Of a DNA stretch of 64,000 bases, positions 1-12,875 are shown piece by piece. Source of the stretch: Udeniomyces pyricola (lineage: Eukaryota; Basidiomycota; Tremellomycetes; Cystofilobasidiales; Mrakiaceae); contig BCIK01000019.1 of NCBI GenBank assembly GCA_039545295.1, positions 235,789-299,788 on the forward strand, given 5' to 3'. A program made the translations under genes and the position numbers. The notes under the pieces were generated by a model that did no database searches, had not been told where the DNA came from, and saw nothing but the letters and a program-made list of their open reading frames with translations. Positions within the stretch are counted from its first letter, which is position 1; each line of letters begins with the position of its first letter.

Positions 1-1127
1 CTGCTCAGACGGCCTTCTCGACATCGCCTACCAACGGAAGCTTCATACCCTCGGCGACGGGCACCTCGCCTTCGTTCAGTCAACTAGCCCTCCTAGCTGG
101 CCTCGATCTCGACGGTCCTCTTCCCCCCCTTTCACTTTCACCAGAGCCGCCTTCTTCGGCTGACGATGTCCTGTCTCCCCTCGGTCGACGCAAAGAACTC
201 GCTCCACCTCGATCCCTTAGCCCAAACTCCATCAGCCTCCAACGGGAACGGCTGAATTCCTTTTGCGAAAGTCTTCCTCCGCTCCTTCGACGACCATCCT
301 CCTCCCATTCAGGCTCCTATTCACCTAGCACTACCGGTGGATCCTCCTTTGTCCCGACTCCAACGGGCTCGTTTTCTATCCAGCGACCGAGTTGGATTCC
401 TTCGACCACCACCGGGCCAATCCTTCAACATCCTATTCCTTCTCGCCAACCTATCGGCTCATCGTTATTCTCTCACGGCGCCGACGTATCCTCTACATCC
501 CACATCGACCCCGTTCTCCTACCTATCCTATCGCACTCTCTGCCAAGTACGACGATGCATTACGGTGATGCATCCTCGTCGGCGTACGCGTATCGTCCGC
601 GTCAAGCAAGCCCGACCTCGGGTTCGCCCCGATTCGCTGCGGATGATAATACGGGACTTCCCTTGGCCATGCCGTCCTTCCCATCTGGTAAGAGACGCTC
701 GAGTCTCTCCGTCGCCATTGGCAACGGCGGCTCGAAAGCTCAAGCCATCAATGGGAACGGAAACAGTGCTGGAACAGGAGCAGGAGTCAAGACCAAAACG
801 GGATCAAGGCATATGTGTCTAGAAGAAGGATGCAAGTCTTCCTTTGTAAGTCGATTGCTCTGCCGTTCTCTTGCTCTTTGAAATATGTTATCGATGAACT
901 CCCAACTCATGTCCTCTGTGCTGCCTGGCATTTTTTCTTCTCCATCTCAGACCCGTAAATCCGACCTTCACCGCCACGCCAAATCTCATCTTCCAATGGA
1001 ATTCGCGAAACCATTCGTGTGTGCGAACCTCGCCTCGTGTGGGCGCCGGTTCGCAAGGAAGAGCGCGCTGGACAAGCATATGGGTTCAGGCGGGGAGTGT
1101 TCTGTGGCAGAGGGGACTACGGATTGA
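1..1127 (+). CDS. C2H2 zinc-finger protein, 5'-truncated
   Basis: Probable DNA-binding transcription factor; only its C-terminal part is in the window. Exons are <1-845 and 951-1127, joined at phase 0 (donor GTAAGT, acceptor CTCAG). The frame is open from base 3, so the start lies upstream. Most of the visible protein is Ser/Pro-rich and probably disordered. The last ~75 residues carry a classical finger split by the intron (Cys-x4-Cys-x12-His-x3-His, CLEEGCKSSF then TRKSDLHRHAKSH). A second, degenerate finger follows (Cys-x5-Cys-x12-His, then a Cys instead of the final His). Two C-terminal fingers behind a long low-complexity region are common in fungal regulators, but I cannot name the orthologue or its targets. 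Confidence 0.85.
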
Positions 1128-2817
1128 ACAGGTGGTGAAAGAACGCGTCGACTGGTCGTCGGAGGCGCTTATAGATATTTCCTTTTCTTACTTTTGGCTT
1201 TCGTCTCTTCTCCCTTTCTTTTTTTCCGTCTTTTTTTACTCTTTCAGTCGTCGTTTTCCGTTGTAAACCCTCATCGCTTAGATCACCCTATATTCTCTCC
1301 TTCTTTCTTATACTTTTCACTTGTTCTTTTCAATCTCATGCTAATCGCGTCTCTCTGTTTCTATCGATATTGGATCTTGACACTCTCCAATCCCTCTCCC
1401 CTCTCCTGGTTTTGCTTCTCTCGGCCTGCTCGCTTCGGTTCTCTGCCTACGTGTACTATGGTACAAAGCTATGAACGTGTGCACGCGCGCGATCCCAGAC
1501 CAGTGATCTTTTCCGCGTGCATCTTTTGATAACGCCTCATATTAGCTAGTCAACGATCTCAAACGCGCGCGACCTCCTGTAACAGACGATTCAGATAGTT
1601 GATGTATGTAACGAATCAAGCTGGCATGCGAAGGCTATTGGCAATATATATATCACTGTACCTATTATAAGGCATGTGAATCCGACGACCGCGGCGGAGC
1701 GCATGTATATAGTATATATACCGCGTGCAGCGGTAGATCAAGTTACGCGCGTAACAACATGCACAAGTTGGGCAAAGGGGCAAGGGCTGGATCGAGGCAC
1801 GCTGTAGGTCGTCGGGGTGCACAAGAACGTCGTTGGGGATGCTAGACGTAGTGGCCGGTACAAGTGAACAAGAAGACTTGGAAACCAACGTCGAACTGCA
1901 ACTGGACGTGCTGATGCAGTAATTGGATATATATAATTGGTTATTGTGGAACAGCTCGGCGCGCGTGCGCGACGGGAGAAGGACAACATTGCGCGTCATG
2001 ATGAATCATGAACCCCCGCGATCATGAACTGACACAAAATCGACAATGCTCCGGCCGTCGGGCTCGGCGCGCGACGTATATACTCAGCAAACAGTACCCG
2101 GCTCGGGAGCACTCGCGGAATGATCAACGCTACGTGAAAGATAGGTATGGGCGTATGTATAAACAGGGCGTCGGAAGCTTTGATGGTATGTCGAGCATAC
2201 GTACGTACTCGGCCTGCTGCGAGTTGAATCAACACGTACGACACTGCAAGGTAACGTCGATGATCATCATTTACGAATATATATACCATGAGAGTCAATA
2301 GTACATGCAGATTTATGACGCCTGGGTGAGCATGGATGAACACGATTTAAGGCTGCTGCGATGACGCTGATCGTTGTGTTATATACGCATGACACACGAG
2401 CAGGACAGTTGTCGCGTCAACGTCAAACACAAGACATTGTGACGACGCGTTCCCGACCTTGACGCGTCGACGCCAACGCGGAGAGGGAGAGATTCGATTC
2501 GATATCGGGTGTGGTGGTGTGCCTTTGGTTCCTCTAGAAGGGAAGGATAATCGATCGATAATCCTTGGCTTTGTTCTTTTTCGTCCGTCTCCTTCAACAT
2601 CCACCATCCCCCACTCACCCCCTACTCATCCTTCAGTAGTCTCAAGCTGGCCTTGTCACTGCTTATCCTATCTTGTCCTCATCCCTTGTCTCAATCACTC
2701 ACCAGTCTCGACGACTAATCACACGCCGTTCTACACGTCCACACATACATCGTCCCCGCCTCTTAATCTCCCCCTCCCCCCGCGCTTCCCCTACCGCTGC
2801 CCTCTGTCCCTTACTCC
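1128..2817. other. Intergenic region, no gene seen
   Basis: Holds only short frames without family signal. TA-rich patches occur around 1640-1730 and 1925-1940. The last ~250 bases before 2818 are strongly pyrimidine-rich, as expected for the promoter and leader of the following secreted glucanase gene. Confidence 0.6.
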
Positions 2818-5800
2818 ATGCTCTCTTTCACTACCCTCTTTCTCCTTGCTCTCGGTCTTCTCTCCGTCTTCTCGCAGTCGGCCTCGGCTATATCGCATCA
2901 AGGAACTCGACGTCGTCACCATGCTCGACTCGCCGCTAACCAACGAGCAGCCACCAGCCCGTCTCTCTCTGTCCTCGCCCCGACCGCAACGTCCACTGTC
3001 ATCACCTCTGCCAATCCCATCGTCACCACCAACGTTCTCACCACCCGTTCGACTTCGACGCTCAGTGCGGGCAGGACCCACCTCGGCTGCTACTCTGACA
3101 ATGTCTTGCGTGCCATCGTCGGCAGTTACAGCTCTGCTTCCTGGTTAAATGCCGACGCGTGCCTTGATGTGTGCGCCTCGCAAGGGTTCTCGATTGGCGG
3201 TGTTGAATGTGAGTATCGGCGTGTGATTGGCACTGACTCTAAAGGGGTGAGAGATGGTGCCTAGATATGCGTTATCGCAAGAAGGGAGTCTACCGCCCCC
3301 CTGTGGAGATTTGGCATGCTCGGTCAGACAAGAAACCCGATCGACCGATTGCGTCGACAAGCCACCTCCCCTTGGATCTCTCTCCCTTCTGGATCTTGGC
3401 CGTTCTTTCGCTGTAGCTTCGACGGTATCTTCACGACTCATCCCGGTCCATCCGAAAACGAGTGCTGACGTACATCGACGATCCCGCCCCCTCTCTTGCA
3501 TTTTCTCTTACCAGACGGTCGTCAATGCTTCGTGAGTCTGTCTCCTTCTTCCACCCCGTCCCCTCCTGCCCGTACCCCCACCGTTTTACTTTCTGGCTGG
3601 TCCAACATACGCACACACGCTCGATCGCGTATATTCTCCTTCGCCCATCCCTTCTCTCGTACCACACAATCCAGAGCAATCCTCCTTCCCCCTACTCCAT
3701 CTTGCCCCTGCACCCGCACAAGGGATGATCATCCCGCTGCACATCCTCAATGGCTTCGCTCAGACGGCTCTGTCTCTGCTCCCACCTTCGACCAATTCTC
3801 CTCCGCTCCTGACGACAACGGCACCTGCACCTCCGACTAGCTCATTGGCTGCTGCTATCGCTCCGTCGATCCTCGCCGGCAATGTGACGACTAATGCCCT
3901 TTCTCCTTCATATATCTCTCCCTCTACTCCTCATATCCCTTCGCATTCCAATGGGTCTCTGCTTGTTCCTAACAACGAAACTCATACCGCCTCTTCGGAA
4001 CAATCCAACCACACCCTTCTCGCCTCGCCTTTCGTTCACAACCCCGGCCACCTTCTCGCTCGTCCTATTCCTTGGGTCTTTTCATCCACCAACGACAATA
4101 CGTCTCCTTCGTCTCTCGCTGCCCTTGGTGCCGATCTACCTTCTCTCCTCTCGGGCACTCCTCTCGACGGCCTTCTCGGCCCTTCATCCTCATCCTTAAC
4201 TTCGCCCTCTTCACCTCAGTGTGGCAACAAGCTCGACCTCAGCGGTCTTCTTGGCACCGGCCTTCTTGCCCACAAGAAAGTCGACTCAAGCAAGTGCTCT
4301 GTATACTCGTGTAAAGGTGAGCCTGATCGTCGTCTTTTCTTTCGTTCTCCTCTACCCTGGTCACCGAAACAAGGGCTGATCTAATGCCGTTTGATGCGAT
4401 GATCTGTTTTCGTTCGCCTCTCTAGACGGTTCCGACTGTGGTGGCTTTTGGGCAATCGACGTATACAGCATCTCTTCGTCGTCAGCCACTTCGACGTCGT
4501 CGTCTTTGCCCAGCTCGACGTCGTCGTCTTCCTCTGTTGTGCCGACCTCGTCATCTGCTGTCGCCTTGACCTCGTCCTCCGCTTTAGTTTCGTCCTCGTC
4601 TGCTATCGCCTCGAGTACCGCCGTAGTATCGTCGACCCGGTCATCATCTGCAGCTACCGCTAGTTCGACTGCTGCATGGACCAACCAAGGTATCTTTTCG
4701 GCCGTCTCTGCTTTCCTCGCTCCGGTGTCTCATAGCCACGATGTTCTGACCAACTTCGCGCCTACTTTGCAACCAGGCTGCGTTTCCGACTCGTCCGCTC
4801 GATCCCTCACTGGATACTCGGAGGAGAACTTGCTTGGATGGTCCGTCGCGGATTGCGTGAGCACGTGTCAATCCAAGGGCTTCGCCATGGCTGGTATCGA
4901 AGTCGCTACCCAATGCTACGTGAGTGTCACGTCGTTGGCCGTCTTTTTTTTTTTTGGCTCCTTCCTGTCCTTTCTCTCTCTCTTTGTCTTTCTTCCACTC
5001 TGTCATCTACATGACTGACTGCGTATTTTCTGACTGCCGCGGATTTCCAGTGCGGTAACTCCCTCGCCTCGACTGCTCAGGAGCTGTCTGCATCGTCATG
5101 CAACTGGTATTGCTACTATTCGCCCGACATTTGTGGTGGCCCTTGGGCGCTCTCTATCTTTTCAAACCAAGCTCTCTCGAGCCTTCTTGGTGCCTCCCCT
5201 TCATCGTCATCGTCATTAGCGTCTTCTTCGACTTCGGCATCGGCTGCTCCTACCACCTCATCATCTGCTTCGAGCGCACCCGCTTCCTCCTCATCTTCCT
5301 CCTCTGTTGTCCCCGCCTCGTCAACCACCGTCAGTTCGGCTGCCCCCGCAACGACGACCGTTCCTTCTTCGAGCGGTTCCAAAGCCGTCTACGTACACAT
5401 GATGGTCGGTAACACGTACCCTTACACCCAGGCAAACTGGCTCAACGACATTCAACTCGCTTCCGCCGCTGGCTTCGATGGATTCGCTCTCAACATCGGC
5501 TCGGACTCTTGGCAATGGACCCAAGTTTCGTACGCCTACGCTGCCGCTGCTGCTTCCGGCACGGGCTTTAAGCTTTTCCTCTCCTTTGACATGACTGTCC
5601 TTCCATGCACGTCCCTGGCCAATGCCGACCTCCTCAAGTCCTACATCACGACCTATGGGAGCCACGCGTCGCAGGCTACGTATGGCTCGGCTATCATGGC
5701 CTCGACGTTCGCCGGATCGGATTGCACGTTTGGCGTCTCGTCGTCGTGGGACGTCGCTTGGCAAACAGCGTTCAAGACCCCGCTCGCGACGGCAGGGTCT

Positions 5801-7303
5801 GCCGTTTGGTTTGTGCCGAGTGTGTTCAGTGACCCATCGACGTTTGGAAACGTCGGCGTGATGGACGGAGAACTGAACTGGAACTCGGGTTGGCCCATGA
5901 GTGGCTCGGACGTGAGTTTGCTTCATTTCCTTCTTTCTCCTCTCTCTTTCCTCTTCCAGGAATCAATCGGAAACGCTTCCATAGTCCATTCGTTCTTACC
6001 TTTTTTTTTTTGGCTTACTCTTTTCCCACTCGACCCGACGAATCTATCCACCTCGGCAGCTTGACTTCTCTTCCGATACCACCTACATCTCCAACCTCGG
6101 CTCCAAGCAGTACATGGCTGCCGTCTCCCCTGCGTTCTACACCCATTACGGTGTGAGCAGTTGGAACAAGAATTGGATCTACCGATCGGACGACTGGCTC
6201 TATGCCTCCCGATGGGAGACGCTCATCGCGAACCGAGATAAGATTGACCTCGTTGAGGCGCTTACTTGGAACGACTACGTTAGTCTTGGCTGCTCTCATT
6301 CTCTTTCGGACTGTTGTGATGTGGTTTGTGTTCCGCCTGACCAACTCGACTTTTGGATTGTTTTGGATTATTCCCCGGGTTTCCCTTTTTTTTTCAGGGA
6401 GAATCCTCGTATATTGGTCCTATCGACGGGGCTCAGCCTAACTCCCAAGCTTGGGTCGATGGCGTACGTCCTGCCATGTGCTCTTTCTACATGCTTCAAC
6501 CGTTATGCTGATACCTGAAATCACCCCTTCCCTCCCCTACCGCTTTTCTTCTCGCTTGATTCGACCCCACCCCCTTTCTCGTCACGTGCTCCTTCTTGTA
6601 TGGAACCCAACACAGTTCGACCACACTCCTCTCCTTGCCATCAATGCGTACTACGCGGCTGCCTTCAAGACAGGCGTGTACCCGACCATCACGACTGATC
6701 GAGTCTACCTGACCGCTCGAACCCATCCCGCCTTGGCTGTGGCGACGAGTGACAGCGTTCCTCGACCGACTCACGCGGATTGGGTTCGTTCCCCACTCAT
6801 CACTTTCCCCTTCCTTTTGATACAATCAATCCCATCCCTACCTCTTCTTCTTTCCCATCATTCCCTTTCCAATATCCCAAACTAACATTCCTCTCCTCTT
6901 TTGGTTTTCTGATCCTCCTTCATCTTTGGTCCCCCCCCCCCTTACTCAGACGGACGACAACTTTTACGCCCTCGTCTTTGCGACGTCCTCTTGTACCGTG
7001 ACGCTTTCCTCCTCAGCCGGGTCGTCCCAGACAGTCGTCGCGGCGGGCGTCACCCGGTTGAAGTATCCGCTCGCTTCGGGCGGCGGAATGTCGGTTCAGA
7101 TGACGAGGAACAGCGAAACCGTCGTGGATTTCACGCCGAGTGGATTCGAGTTTGTCGCTAATCCCGCTACTGTGAGTTTCCCCTCTAACTTCCTCCAAAC
7201 AACCTCCCCCCCCCCTTCCTGTACCTCGGTTCTATCTTGTTTTACTTTGACTCGGGTTTAGTGGACGCTCGAATCGGATGAGTTAGTCGGTTCTGTCTTC
7301 TGA
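2818..7303 (+). CDS. Secreted alpha-1,3-glucanase with two WSC domains (GH71)
   Basis: Predicted extracellular enzyme acting on alpha-1,3-glucan of fungal walls. Exons: 2818-3208, 3515-3531 (17 nt), exon 3 ending at 4316, 4426-4919, 5051-5911, 6060-6278, 6398-6463, 6616-6783, 6950-7171, 7262-7303; phases agree. The first ~24 residues are a signal peptide (hydrophobic core, SASA cleavage region). WSC domain 1 starts at GCYSDN and ends at DCGGFWAIDVY. After a Ser-rich linker, WSC domain 2 runs from GCVSDSS to ICGGPWALSIF. A second Ser/Thr linker leads to the GH71 domain, opening with MVGNTYPYTQANW and AGFDGFALNIGSDSW. WSC domains are known carbohydrate-binding modules; the GH71 family is alpha-1,3-glucanase. 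Exon 3 is uncertain: starting at 4220 gives CGNKLD right after GRQCF, as in the second WSC, and 858 aa. Starting at 3764 inserts 152 Ser/Thr/Pro-rich residues into WSC1 (1010 aa). Confidence 0.9.
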
Positions 7304-8698
7304 CGTATGTTTTATTCCCTTCTCTCCCCCCCCTCCTTCCTTCCCTTTCCTGTCGACCAATCCTCTAGTACAACTTCAACTACCAATACTACGCCTCATC
7401 CTAATCCTTCGCGCCCACTTCCCCAGAAGAAGGAAGAGAAGAAAAAAATCCTACTCCCCAAAAAAAAATCGTCTTACTCTCTCTCCTCTCTCCCCCCCCC
7501 CCATGCCATGCCAACCACACACGAAAGAAAGCATCGAACGAAACGTTCCTTTCCCTCTCTCGAATTCGAACTCCCAAACGTTTTTTTTTTCTTTCTTTTT
7601 TCGACGATCGACCTGACTTTGACTTGATTGACCCCGACCCGACCCCGACCCTCTTCAGGGCTCCCCATCGCTTCCTTCAACCTGCCTATCGATCTATCTA
7701 TCGACCTATCTCTACGCTGGTCGTATCTCCTCCTCTCACCTTACTCTCTCCTTCCCCCCCTCCCCCTCTCTCTCTTTTTTTTTTTTTTTTCTCGACGAAA
7801 AAAAAAACATAACAAACCTTGCGATCAAAATCTTTCGTGTATATATATATATATATATATATATACATGTGTTTAGGAATTTTTTTTTGCCTCTTTTGAA
7901 TTTCTCTTTTCTTGGGTTTCTCGATGAACTTGCCCTTTTTCCTTCCTTTTACCTCTTCCTCCACGGTTCTCTCTGATCTCTCTCTCTCTCTTCCTGGATG
8001 CTTATTTACCCCTCCGATCTCGCCTACCCATGATTCACTACTATCCCTTATTTATTCACCTATCCCTAGCTTCCCTATCTATCTTACGAGCAACTGGTCT
8101 TGCCTCCCCTCCCCCCTCCCTCCCTCTTTTCCCTCTTTTCTCCCTCTCGTACACATCATATTGATCATGACAGTGCCGCGAAGTTTCAATCCGTTTCAGT
8201 TTCGCAGCTCATGTTGTACCCACAGCTAGCTCTGCAACTGTCTCCAACCTAGTCTGACTTGATCCTTCACATCATCTCACGCAAGGATCATCCATCCTGT
8301 TGGCTTCCGGCTCTCAATCGCTTGAAAAATCTTGGAAAAAAAGAAGGATGAACTTGATCGCGACATACAACTTGATTCGTCGCCGTTTCATGCGGTTTAT
8401 CCTCTACGGCCCCCCTGCAGACAATCAATTATGCAACAACAACAACAACAACATACATAAACAGCTCACAAGCCCCTGCGAACGGCCTATTCTTTCTCTC
8501 CTCTCCCGTATCGATCTGATCCGTCAATCGACTTCAACGTCCCCCCTCCCTTCTCATCTTTCTTCCCCTCGCTTAGCTGCCGTAATCCCGTGCTACTCTC
8601 ACTACTTTTACTACTACTATTGCTGCTGTTGCTGCTGCCGTTCTCGCTGGCGATCATTTCCCAGCCGCAACCTCGACGCAGCCAACGCCAGCTACTGA
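7304..8698. other. Intergenic region with AT microsatellite
   Basis: Separates convergent genes, so it should hold two 3' ends. Contents are pyrimidine-rich low-complexity DNA, several homopolymer runs and an (AT)n tract. No supported gene. Confidence 0.6.
7841..7864. repeat. (AT)12 microsatellite
   Basis: Uninterrupted alternating A-T dinucleotides downstream of the GH71 gene; read directly from the sequence. Confidence 0.95.
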
Positions 8699-10651
8699 TC
8701 AGCAATCCCTATCGGACGTATCATCATCATTCGGCCTAGCCGTCGTCGCTGTCATCTCGCCACGTTCTCCAAGGGGCATACCAGCTCCCCTCTTCAAAGA
8801 CGTCGTTGTCGCCTTCATCGCCGTCAAACCCGACGCTGCAGTCGTCATCGTTGCCGCCGTCATCGAGGTCGTCGAGACCGATTTCAACGGTTGATAGAGT
8901 GATCGATGACGCCATGGCGTTGATCCAAGTAGAGAAGCAGCAGAAGAAGAAGAAGAGGCCAGGCGTTTATGACTAGTGGACGACGACGACGACGACGATG
9001 CGAAGGTGGACTTCGTCGATCGCACGGACCCAGTCAGGCTCAACGTTGGAAAAGTAGAAGAAATGGTAGATTTCGTTTTTGGTTCGAAGGAGATGGGGAG
9101 AGACGGTGAAGGGGAAGGCAATTCATGCCGATGAGGGGAGGGCGAACGATGCGTCGTCGTCATCGGCTTAGTCAATGTCAGCAGACGTCGACCATCACTC
9201 TTAGTTGAGATATCAGTAGAGAGAGATGGGGATTGAAGTTGTTCAGAGAGATGTTTAGAAGACTTGAATCTCGTTGTACTGGGACGAGAAGCAAGCGACA
9301 AGGCGGAGGATTGGGAGGGGAAAGATTGATCAGAGGACGCAAGTTCGGGGCTCGAAAAAGTTCGACACAACATAGAAGGGGCTGTCGAACCACCAAAGAA
9401 GGCAAACACGATGAGATATCATGACTGTTCAAAGTTGAGAAGCAGAACTGGACGAACGAGGGAAGGGGAGATGGATATCTCTGTCAAATGAGTGGGACTC
9501 ACTGACAATTAAGGGGTCGTCACTGCTATCGGACCTTGCGTCGTCATCTCTAATCGATATTCCTCCTTGCGACCCAGTTGAGAACGCTTGAGATGCGACA
9601 TCCTTACTATCCATGTCAAAGGCATCAACAAGCTCGTTCGAAAAAGGGCCTAGCGAGAACCCCAGTTTGAGCGCGTCCTGAAAACTTTCCTGCTTCTCGA
9701 CCTTTGGTACCACCAAGTCATCCGTCTCGCCGTGCTCAACCTCATCAGCCATGTCATCTCTTTTGAATCGAGACATCATTTCTCCGCGCAAAGTCTTCGG
9801 AAGAGGCTCAAGCAAAAAAAAGGGTTGTAAGCGTAAAAGTCCATCCAAACGCTATCCGTCTTGGAGTGTCAAGTGACTCACCTGTGCTGCAACCAACTTC
9901 CTGCCGGATCTCCCTTCCGCTCCATCTCTCGCTCCACAGGGCTCGACAGACTCTTCTGGCAACTCCTTGAGGGTCCCTAGGAGTGAACTCTGACATACAC
10001 GTTCACCGGTAAGATCAACGAGCTCAGCAAGCAGAACACTCCAGGATCGATCAGCGAGAAAGGGTAGGCAGAGCTGGCCCACTCAACCAATCAGAGCATT
10101 GCCTAGAAAACGGACCTTGGCCCTGTTTGGAGGTTTCTTGAGATCGGAGTTCAATGCTTGAGAAAGAGCGTTGGCTGACGCCCATCCTTGAGCGAGGTCA
10201 TGACTGAGCGACGATGAGGAGGAGGCGTGTTGAGGAGCGCAGGTGCTGCCTCGGGAAGCCGGTTTTGTCCTTGACACAGGAAGGACGACGCGCAGAGCTT
10301 GATCTTCATCGTCTGAGTGTGAATAGCGGGAGGTCGGCTGGTTTCAACAAAAGGGAACCAAGAAGATTGAGCGAGTAAGATCGATAATAGAGCCGCATAC
10401 AGTCGGGTCGAAAGCGTGAGACCATCGATACCATCGCAACGGCCAATCGAGCGACGTACGAGCACGATGTTATCAAGCCCGAGGAGGTTGGAAAGGATCG
10501 TAAGAGCAGCGATGAATGGAAGGATGAATGCGATGGTCGGCACGAGAAGGAGAAGGGACGAGACGGAGGGCGGGCCTTGAGGGGGTTGAGGAGGAGATAA
10601 AGGTGGCCGCGACGGCGATAACGGGATGGCAGGTGAGGATCGGAGCGGCAT
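8699..10651 (-). CDS. Membrane protein of unknown function
   Basis: Exons in coding order (complement): 10651-10460, 10337-10116, 10073-9882, 9806-9503, 9381-8699; all junctions keep phase and the model ends in TGA at 8699. It predicts 530 aa. The N-terminus is Pro/Ser-rich and followed by one strong hydrophobic stretch (residues ~30-55, LLLLVPTIAFILPFIAALTI), so a single membrane anchor near the N-terminus is likely. The middle has a short ordered-looking segment around LPFLADRSWSVLLAELVDL. The C-terminal ~230 residues are Ser/Thr-rich and probably disordered. I do not recognise a family. The intron 10074-10115 is only 42 nt. The start is the least certain part: other frames upstream of 10651 are also open and hydrophobic. 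Confidence 0.65.
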
Positions 10652-11102
10652 TGAGCAGTAGAGGAAGGACGACTGGTGAGTAGATGAAGACTGAGAAGGC
10701 CTGAAGAGGTGGAAGGGGGACGTCGAGCATCCAGAGAGAAGGCGGGGGAAGGGAAGCCAAAGCTGTCATTCATCGACGCCCATCATCCCAACCTTAGTGT
10801 GCCCATTCAGTTCCAACAGTGCATCAGCAAGGATCGTACATCTAGTTTTACAACGTCTGCAAGCGAATCAACAAGAACATGTCGATCGGCAAAGAGAGAA
10901 AGGAAAGAGAAAAAAAAAAAAAAGAGAAAAACGTGAAATTCGGGGAAAATGCCAGGAAGAGCTATCAAAGAGCCAGGTCATCATGAAAGATCAAGTTAGA
11001 TAGACGATCGAGAACAAGGGGAGAAGAGGATTGAGAGGAGAGGTTCAAGACTGCAGGTGTAAGGGGCATCGATCCAAGGTACGTAGCAAGTGTCCCTGAG
11101 CC
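10652..11102. other. Intergenic region, no gene seen
   Basis: About 450 bases between two minus-strand genes. It should contain the promoter of the upstream-lying membrane protein gene and the 3' end of the Yju2 gene. A poly-A run sits near 10910. No coding signal. Confidence 0.5.
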
Positions 11103-12875
11103 TCAAAGCTTCTTCTTCACCCCCGGCAAACCCAGCTTGGCCTTCTTCTTGATCCCCCCAAGACCAACTCCTGCACCTGCTACCGCGCCCCCAACCTTTG
11201 GCTTGCCAAAACCAAACCCGCCCCCACTCCCACCCACGACGACGCCCTTCTCGCCTAAAAGCCTCGCCAACGTTGGCTCGTCCTCGCCCTCCTCTCCGCC
11301 TACCATGGTCTTTCGCTTGATAGAGAGCGAAGTAGGGGCTGGAGCGGCCACCGAGGACGGCAGAGGTGGAGGTGGCATCGACTTGGTATCATCATCCTGC
11401 TCTCCACTACCCTGAGAGCCTGTACCATCCTCATCGTCCGAACCATAGTCCCCCGCCAGGCCAGCTCCTTCACCGTTGGTCTCTTTTCCTTTGCCTTTCC
11501 CATCCGACCCAATCACCATCGGAGGGAGGGGAACTTTGGAAAAGACGGCCCGGACGAGCTCTTCGTCCTCTTCGGCCTCCTTCTGACGGAGGAGTTCTTC
11601 CGGAGTCAGAGCGACAGGTCGAGATGGCCCAGCGGCTGAAGAGAGGAGAGAAGATGGGTTGGCGGAGGTTGAGATGCGTTCGTTTCGGGCGTTGCGATTC
11701 CTAAAAAGGCGGAGATGAATACGAGAACAAAAGCGACGAATGTCAGTTTGAATCAATTGCAGCTCCTACTGGATGACCAGTACGATGTTTGACCTAGACA
11801 ACAGGCAGGAGACTGTCATTAGGAGAAGTAAAAATGAATACCGCCCGGTCTGGCAAGTCAAGCGACACGACGCACCTGATATCCTGAAGCGCATCCAAGA
11901 TGTCCATCTCCCTCTTTGAGTTCTCGGTACTCGTCTCCAGCATCTTCATTGCGTCTTCGGCCTCTTTCTGTCTCTCAGCCTCCTCCTCATCATCTTCGCC
12001 CGCTGTCGGCATGTACGACTCTTTGTCTTGAGCCTCCTTGTCGTCTCGCCAGGATTCAAAGTTACGCGAGGCACCGTGCTCGGCGAGGTAGTCGGCGTTC
12101 TTGGGGTCAGTCTTGAAGGTAATCTCGGTAGAGCATAAGGTACATTTGATGTAGAATCGGAAGATCTGAGGCAGGACAGGACAGAGGTGGGACCTCATTG
12201 TCAGCGTAAGGCCAGACAGAGGGGCAGTAAACGCGACCGATCCGTTGTGCCCTCATCAAAGAAAAGCAAGCACTCACTCGGATGCCAAAGTAATCCTCTC
12301 CCTCGACCGTCTCCTTTCGAGCGTTGAATTTTTTGCCCTGCAAGTCAGAGATGCCATGAGCCGATGCAAACACCAAACAGGAGCCGAAGCGTCAGCTGCG
12401 GTTACCGGACAAATCTGGAACCTATATGGCGCGTTCGATTTCATGACTATCGCATCGTCAAACCCACCTTGTAGATATACTCTCCGCAACTGTTGCACCT
12501 CATCGAAAAGGGCGCCATGAGTCGGACGACCTGTTGGTTATTCTTGTCCTTGAGCTTTCGACGAGGGCTGAGGGGTCGTATGAGGAAGGGAGAGAGAAGG
12601 GCGCGCCGAGGAAGCAGGCGTCGAGTCAGTGATTAGTCCGACTGTCCACTGGCTTGGTCGACACGAGAAGCGAAGGGAGATAGCATGAAGCAATACGTAC
12701 ATCTTGGAGGGATCGAAATCTGGCGGGAAGTACTGTGAAGGGTGGGGGGACGAGGAGGGAAAGCATGAGGGTAAGGATGCGCAATGAGGATGGCCAGACC
12801 GAGGCAACTGATGAAAGGAAGAGAGCAAGGTAAGATAGATTGACGAACCTTGTTGATAACCTTTCGTTCGGACAT
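11103..12875 (-). CDS. YJU2: Splicing factor Yju2/CWC16 (CCDC94) homologue
   Basis: Spliceosomal protein that, in the family, joins the NineTeen-complex-associated machinery and promotes the first catalytic step of pre-mRNA splicing in the nucleus. Exons (complement): 12875-12849, 12732-12701, 12567-12468, 12337-12278, 12165-11876, 11700-11103, all in phase; 368 aa. Family hallmarks appear in order: [31 protein letters not shown], then [20 protein letters not shown] with its zinc-type Cys-x2-Cys, [18 protein letters not shown] with the second Cys pair, and [10 protein letters not shown]. After the conserved ~200 residues the tail is acidic, Ser-rich and finally Gly/Lys-rich, typical of the poorly conserved end. 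The U2 snRNA gene lies 1.4 kb upstream. Confidence 0.95.

Noticed and set aside
2459..3148. 229-codon frame overlapping the GH71 start
   Set aside because: Low-complexity Ser/Pro frame from pyrimidine-rich leader; the overlapping frame has a signal peptide and WSC domain.
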